DNA of 7,735 nucleotides from positions 1-7,735 of the forward strand of contig JAUIKX010000162.1 in assembly GCA_030430515.1 (NCBI GenBank), in the 5' to 3' direction. This document shows positions 5,029-7,735 of this stretch, piece after piece (the stretch's first letter is position 1; each line of letters starts with the position of its first letter). This stretch comes from Gammaproteobacteria bacterium (GTDB lineage Bacteria > Pseudomonadota > Gammaproteobacteria > Pseudomonadales > Azotimanducaceae). The notes under the pieces are model-generated. The model ran no database searches. It saw nothing but the letters and a program-made list of their open reading frames with translations, and was not told the DNA's origin. The position numbers and the translations under genes were made by a program.

Positions 5029-6114
5029 TTGAAAAATGATGGTCAAAACACGTTGCCGATAAAGGGGCGGGGCGCGGTCAGCAACGCGGCAAGCCGATTT
5101 CTGCCGCTGCACTCGGTGCCGGTTGATGACGGTTGGCGTGTCCAGCTACCGCACGATGAAGCTGAGCCGGCACTCGAGACCGTGGCACTTCCCGACCGCA
5201 CCCGGCAGATCATCACGCGCAACCAATCCCCGGATGTGCCATTCGATCGCTCCATCAACCCCTATAAAGGATGTGAGCATGGCTGTGTCTACTGCTTTGC
5301 CCGGCCAACTCATACTTACCTCGATCTCTCGGCTGGCCTGGATTTCGAATCGCGACTCTTCTACAAGACCAATGTTCGAGAGTTGCTGACAGATGCCCTG
5401 TGCAAAGCCGGCTATGAGCCGGCTCCCATTGCCTTGGGCACCAATACAGACCCCTACCAGCCTCTGGAACGCGACCTCAGGATTACCAGGCAGGTGCTGG
5501 AAGTCCTGCTCGAGGCGAATCACCCGGTAACGCTGGTTACCAAGAGCCGTGGAGTGCTGCGTGACCTCGATATCTGGCGGGCTCTAGCCGAGAAGGGGCT
5601 CGCAAAAGTAGCCGTCAGCGTCACAACGCTCGACGATGAGCTGAAGCGTCGCCTGGAACCCCGGGCGGCTTCTGCACGGGCCAGGCTCCAGACCATTTCC
5701 GCGCTGGCCGACGCCGGGGTGCCTGTGGCGGTGATGGCTGCTCCGGTGATTCCGTTCATCAATGATCACGAACTGGAGGACATTCTGAGCGCTGCGCAGT
5801 CGGCCGGGGCGAGCGCTGCCGGCTACATATTCCTGCGCCTGCCGGGTGAGGTGGCGGCGCTCTTTGAAGAATGGCTGGATGCGCACTATCCGCTCAAGAA
5901 GGCTCGGGTGCTTGCTGCTTTACGTGGGGCCCGGGGCGGGCGTCTCTACGATTCGAAATGGGGGCAGCGGATGCGTGGTACGGGGGCCGTGGCAGACATC
6001 ATTGCGCACCGTTTTCAGGCCGCGCTGAAGAAACTTGACCTGCTGCGAGCGGAAGAGAACCAGCTTCGCACGGATCTTTTCCGGCCGCCGCACCGCCAGC
6101 AGTCACTTTTCTAA
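5029..6114 (+). CDS. PA0069-family radical SAM protein (SplB-like)
   Basis: A radical SAM protein of the PA0069 family, related to spore photoproduct lyase (COG1533). Such enzymes use a 4Fe-4S cluster to cleave S-adenosylmethionine; a DNA-repair-type reaction is inferred from SplB similarity, the actual substrate being unknown. With the TTG start at 5029 the protein has 361 residues. The family N-terminal signature IKGRGAVSN is at 11-19 and VDDGW at 32-36. The cluster motif NPYKGCEHGCVYCFARPTH supplies Cys82, Cys86 and Cys89 (CxxxCxxC). ALGTNTDPYQPLE (135-147) and LVTKSRGVLRDLD (169-181) are further barrel motifs. The final residues QQSLF (357-361) match a beta-clamp binding pentapeptide. The start is uncertain: the frame is open back to a GTG at 4873, but that stretch covers the LexA box and the tandem repeat. 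TTG at 5029 or 5053 fits the family's short N terminus. It is divergent from the lipoprotein operon. Confidence 0.9.
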   Translation: MKNDGQNTLPIKGRGAVSNAASRFLPLHSVPVDDGWRVQLPHDEAEPALETVALPDRTRQIITRNQSPDVPFDRSINPYKGCEHGCVYCFARPTHTYLDLSAGLDFESRLFYKTNVRELLTDALCKAGYEPAPIALGTNTDPYQPLERDLRITRQVLEVLLEANHPVTLVTKSRGVLRDLDIWRALAEKGLAKVAVSVTTLDDELKRRLEPRAASARARLQTISALADAGVPVAVMAAPVIPFINDHELEDILSAAQSAGASAAGYIFLRLPGEVAALFEEWLDAHYPLKKARVLAALRGARGGRLYDSKWGQRMRGTGAVADIIAHRFQAALKKLDLLRAEENQLRTDLFRPPHRQQSLF

Positions 6115-6164
6115 CGTGCGGCATCCGCGTTAAGGTCTCGCGTCATTGCATCCGGACTGCCTAA

Positions 6165-6461
6165 GTGGCCCTATCTGAATACACATTGCGCGGTATCGAG
6201 CTGACCCGCTGGCACAAGTCGTTCCAGGTCATCGTCAGGGAAGACGATGCGCTGGAACTGGTCGTCGATGGCTGTGTGCGCAAACGCCGTGAGCCGCTGG
6301 AGCGGGAGCCTCAATATATCTGGACCAACATCGAGCTGGATTGGGAGCAGCACCACTACGTGGAAGCGCGTTTCTGGCGCTCTTCAGATCTGCTCAAGGT
6401 GACGGTCAACGGCGAACCGGTGTTCGAGGGTGCACCTCCGCTGATTGCCGCTGCTCGCTAG
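6165..6461 (+). CDS. Small uncharacterised protein, 98 residues
   Basis: I do not recognise a family. The frame opens with GTG at 6165 directly after an in-frame TAA and has no clear Shine-Dalgarno; TTG at 6186 is the only other early start. The product looks soluble and beta-rich, with no signal peptide or membrane segment. The central part is charged (CVRKRREPLEREPQ), followed by an aromatic stretch YIWTNIELDWEQHHYVEARFW (about 51-71) and a final strand pair LLKVTVNGEPVFEG that looks like the end of a small beta sandwich. It lies 50 nt after the radical SAM stop and 63 nt before the sensor gene, on the same strand. Codon use matches the neighbours, and no better reading exists on either strand, so it is probably a real gene. 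Confidence 0.62.
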   Translation: MALSEYTLRGIELTRWHKSFQVIVREDDALELVVDGCVRKRREPLEREPQYIWTNIELDWEQHHYVEARFWRSSDLLKVTVNGEPVFEGAPPLIAAAR

Positions 6462-6524
6462 CAGGCAGATCTGCTGGCTGTGTCTACACTTCAGGCATAG
6501 CTGGAAAAGGAAGATCGGCAATCC

Positions 6525-7735
6525 ATGGGTGTGCGGTTGCAATTGCTGGGGCGGTTCGTCTGGCCGCTGGTTACGCTTGGCCTGATTCTCGGGCTCGTTG
6601 TGTTTTGGGCGTTGTTCGACCAGCAGCAGCAGGTTATGGAGCGAGAGCTGAAAGACCGGGCCTCGGTCGTGGCGGCAGCAGTCGTGCGCAGTACGCAGCG
6701 CTATGCCAGCGCAGCGGAAGCGCTCGAAAGCACGCTTTCCAGCACGGGCGAGCCGATGGGCGTTACGGCCATTCATATCGTTGAGCTCAGCCAACAGAAA
6801 GTCATTGCCTCTACGGAACACGGAAGCAGCAACCTCTTTCGAGCGTTCTCGGGAGCGCAGAGCTGGACAAGCGAAGATTCCGTGACCTTCGCTCTGCCGA
6901 TTGATCTGGAGGCAGGGGTTGCAGCTGCGGCAGGAGGGCGTGATCTTCAGGCTGTGGTGACGCTTGATAGCTCGAGTCTCGCCGAAATACACCGGAATCA
7001 GCTGCTGGTTCTGGTGTTCATTTCGCTCTTTGGCGGCTTTGCTTTCGTTGCGGGTGTACTCGTGCTCTTTCGCCGCCTGGTGCTTGAGCCGGTTGCGAAG
7101 ATTCAGCGCGCGGTGCAGAGCGCCGAAAAATCCGGAAGCTGGCGTTTGCCAACGCTTCATGAAGACGAGTTGGGTCGGCTCTCTAAAGTCCTCGAGAAAA
7201 CCGTGCGCAGCCTTTCCGAGCAGGAGCAGTTCACCCGCTCTGTGTTTGAAAGCCTGTCTGGCGTGGCGTACCGGGCGGATGCCCGTACCGGGAAGATCCT
7301 GCTGTCCAGCGGTGGTATGTCCAGCCTGGTCGGTGAAAATGCGCAGCACGAGGATCTGTTCGGAAGTGTCGACGGAGACGATTACGACCGGTTCCGCCTG
7401 GCGGTGCGTCTGGGTGAGATGTGGAGTTTCCAGTACGAACACGGCGCGGGCGAAGACAGTATCTGGTTATCCCACCGAGGCCGGGCAGTTTACGATCGAA
7501 GCGGCAAGCCGCTCTACTACGATGGTTTGCTGCTGGATGTCACTGAGCAGAAACGCCGCGATGATGAGTTGGCTCTGATGAGCGAGGCCATCAGCTCCTC
7601 GAGCAACGGGTTCTATCTGCTCGATGGCGCGACGATGTCCATACAGACCGCCAACGAGGCAGCGGTGGACAATCTGGGATTCACCCTGGAAGAGCTCGTT
7701 GGCCTCAGTGCGGTTGACCTGGCACCGAAGCTTGC
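6525..7735 (+). CDS. Membrane sensor protein, HAMP and two PAS domains, 3'-truncated by window
   Basis: The frame opens at ATG 6525, with AAGGAAG (6507-6513) 11 nt upstream, and has no stop through the right edge, giving 403 complete codons. Residues 11-31 form the first membrane helix. About 32-158 form a periplasmic sensing region beginning with a long helix (DQQQQVMERELKDRASVVAA). Residues 160-183 form the second helix. About 184-236 look like a HAMP linker (LVLEPVAKIQRAVQSAEKSG...HEDELGRLSKVLEKTV). Residues about 237-343 are a PAS-like domain ending in the PAC-type GLLLDVTEQKRRDDEL. A second PAS starts at about 352 (SEAISSSSNGFYLLD...IQTANEAAVDNLGFTLEELVG). The output domain, histidine kinase or GGDEF/EAL, lies outside the window, so the signalling type cannot be decided. 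A long opposite-strand frame across this gene is only its shadow. Confidence 0.88.
   Translation, partial: MGVRLQLLGRFVWPLVTLGLILGLVVFWALFDQQQQVMERELKDRASVVAAAVVRSTQRYASAAEALESTLSSTGEPMGVTAIHIVELSQQKVIASTEHGSSNLFRAFSGAQSWTSEDSVTFALPIDLEAGVAAAAGGRDLQAVVTLDSSSLAEIHRNQLLVLVFISLFGGFAFVAGVLVLFRRLVLEPVAKIQRAVQSAEKSGSWRLPTLHEDELGRLSKVLEKTVRSLSEQEQFTRSVFESLSGVAYRADARTGKILLSSGGMSSLVGENAQHEDLFGSVDGDDYDRFRLAVRLGEMWSFQYEHGAGEDSIWLSHRGRAVYDRSGKPLYYDGLLLDVTEQKRRDDELALMSEAISSSSNGFYLLDGATMSIQTANEAAVDNLGFTLEELVGLSAVDLAPKL

Noticed and set aside
6461..6480. Possible terminator around AGCAGGCAGATCTGCTGGCT after the small protein gene
   Set aside because: There is only a 10-base palindrome (GCAGATCTGC) with no useful loop and no following T-run, so rho-independent termination is not supported.
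6478..6494. Second LexA-like site CTG...CAG before the sensor gene
   Set aside because: The spacing is N11, the centre is not AT-rich and the arms do not match the box.
6384..7442. Long minus-strand open frame (352 codons)
   Set aside because: It is the antisense shadow of the plus-strand HAMP/PAS sensor gene, which has clear membrane helices and PAS motifs; the minus product is a low-complexity His/Arg/Gln-rich sequence with no recognisable fold.
1..7735. CRISPR array, tRNA/rRNA genes, insertion sequence
   Set aside because: No regularly spaced repeats beyond the two-copy 16-mer, no tRNA-like cloverleaf or rRNA segments, and no transposase or terminal inverted repeats were seen.

Overview
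The window looks like chromosomal DNA of a gammaproteobacterium of moderately high GC, in the broad Pseudomonas/Marinobacter/Alcanivorax range. The evidence is a PA0069-type radical SAM gene with a LexA box of the CTG-N10-CAG type, a lipoprotein retropepsin / 7TM-transglutaminase / ATP-grasp gene trio, and tightly overlapped operon genes. This placement is inferred from gene content only.

Left edge (1 to about 660). Positions 1-258 read on the minus strand as the middle of a CpaF/TadA-like secretion ATPase with very high-GC codons and damaged nucleotide-binding motifs. From about 265 the plus strand reads as the C-terminal tail of a beta-lactamase-family serine hydrolase, ending at 657. The two fragments meet abruptly near 259-264. 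This is either a rearrangement or an assembly chimera.

Leftward operon (4853 down to 641). Five minus-strand genes are packed with overlaps or very short gaps, in transcription order: (1) an outer-membrane-type lipoprotein with a coiled coil and a retropepsin-like 'ATP-dependent zinc protease' domain; (2) a periplasmic inactive transglutaminase fused to seven membrane helices; (3) a RimK-like ATP-grasp alpha-L-glutamate ligase-related enzyme; (4) an ABM-type (YgiN-like) monooxygenase; (5) a glutathione S-transferase. The first three are a conserved set predicted to form an envelope-spanning peptide ligation/cleavage system of unsettled function. The last two are small redox/detoxification enzymes carried on the same transcript.

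Divergent control region (4854 to about 5028). It holds a near-consensus LexA/SOS box and a tandem 16-bp repeat of 23-bp period.

Rightward genes (about 5029 to 7735). First is a PA0069-family, spore-photoproduct-lyase-like radical SAM protein whose last five residues match a beta sliding-clamp binding motif. Next are a small uncharacterised protein and a membrane sensor (TM, periplasmic domain, TM, HAMP, PAS, PAS) that runs off the right edge before its output domain. The SOS box and clamp motif together suggest the radical SAM enzyme is a damage-inducible protein acting at or near the replisome.
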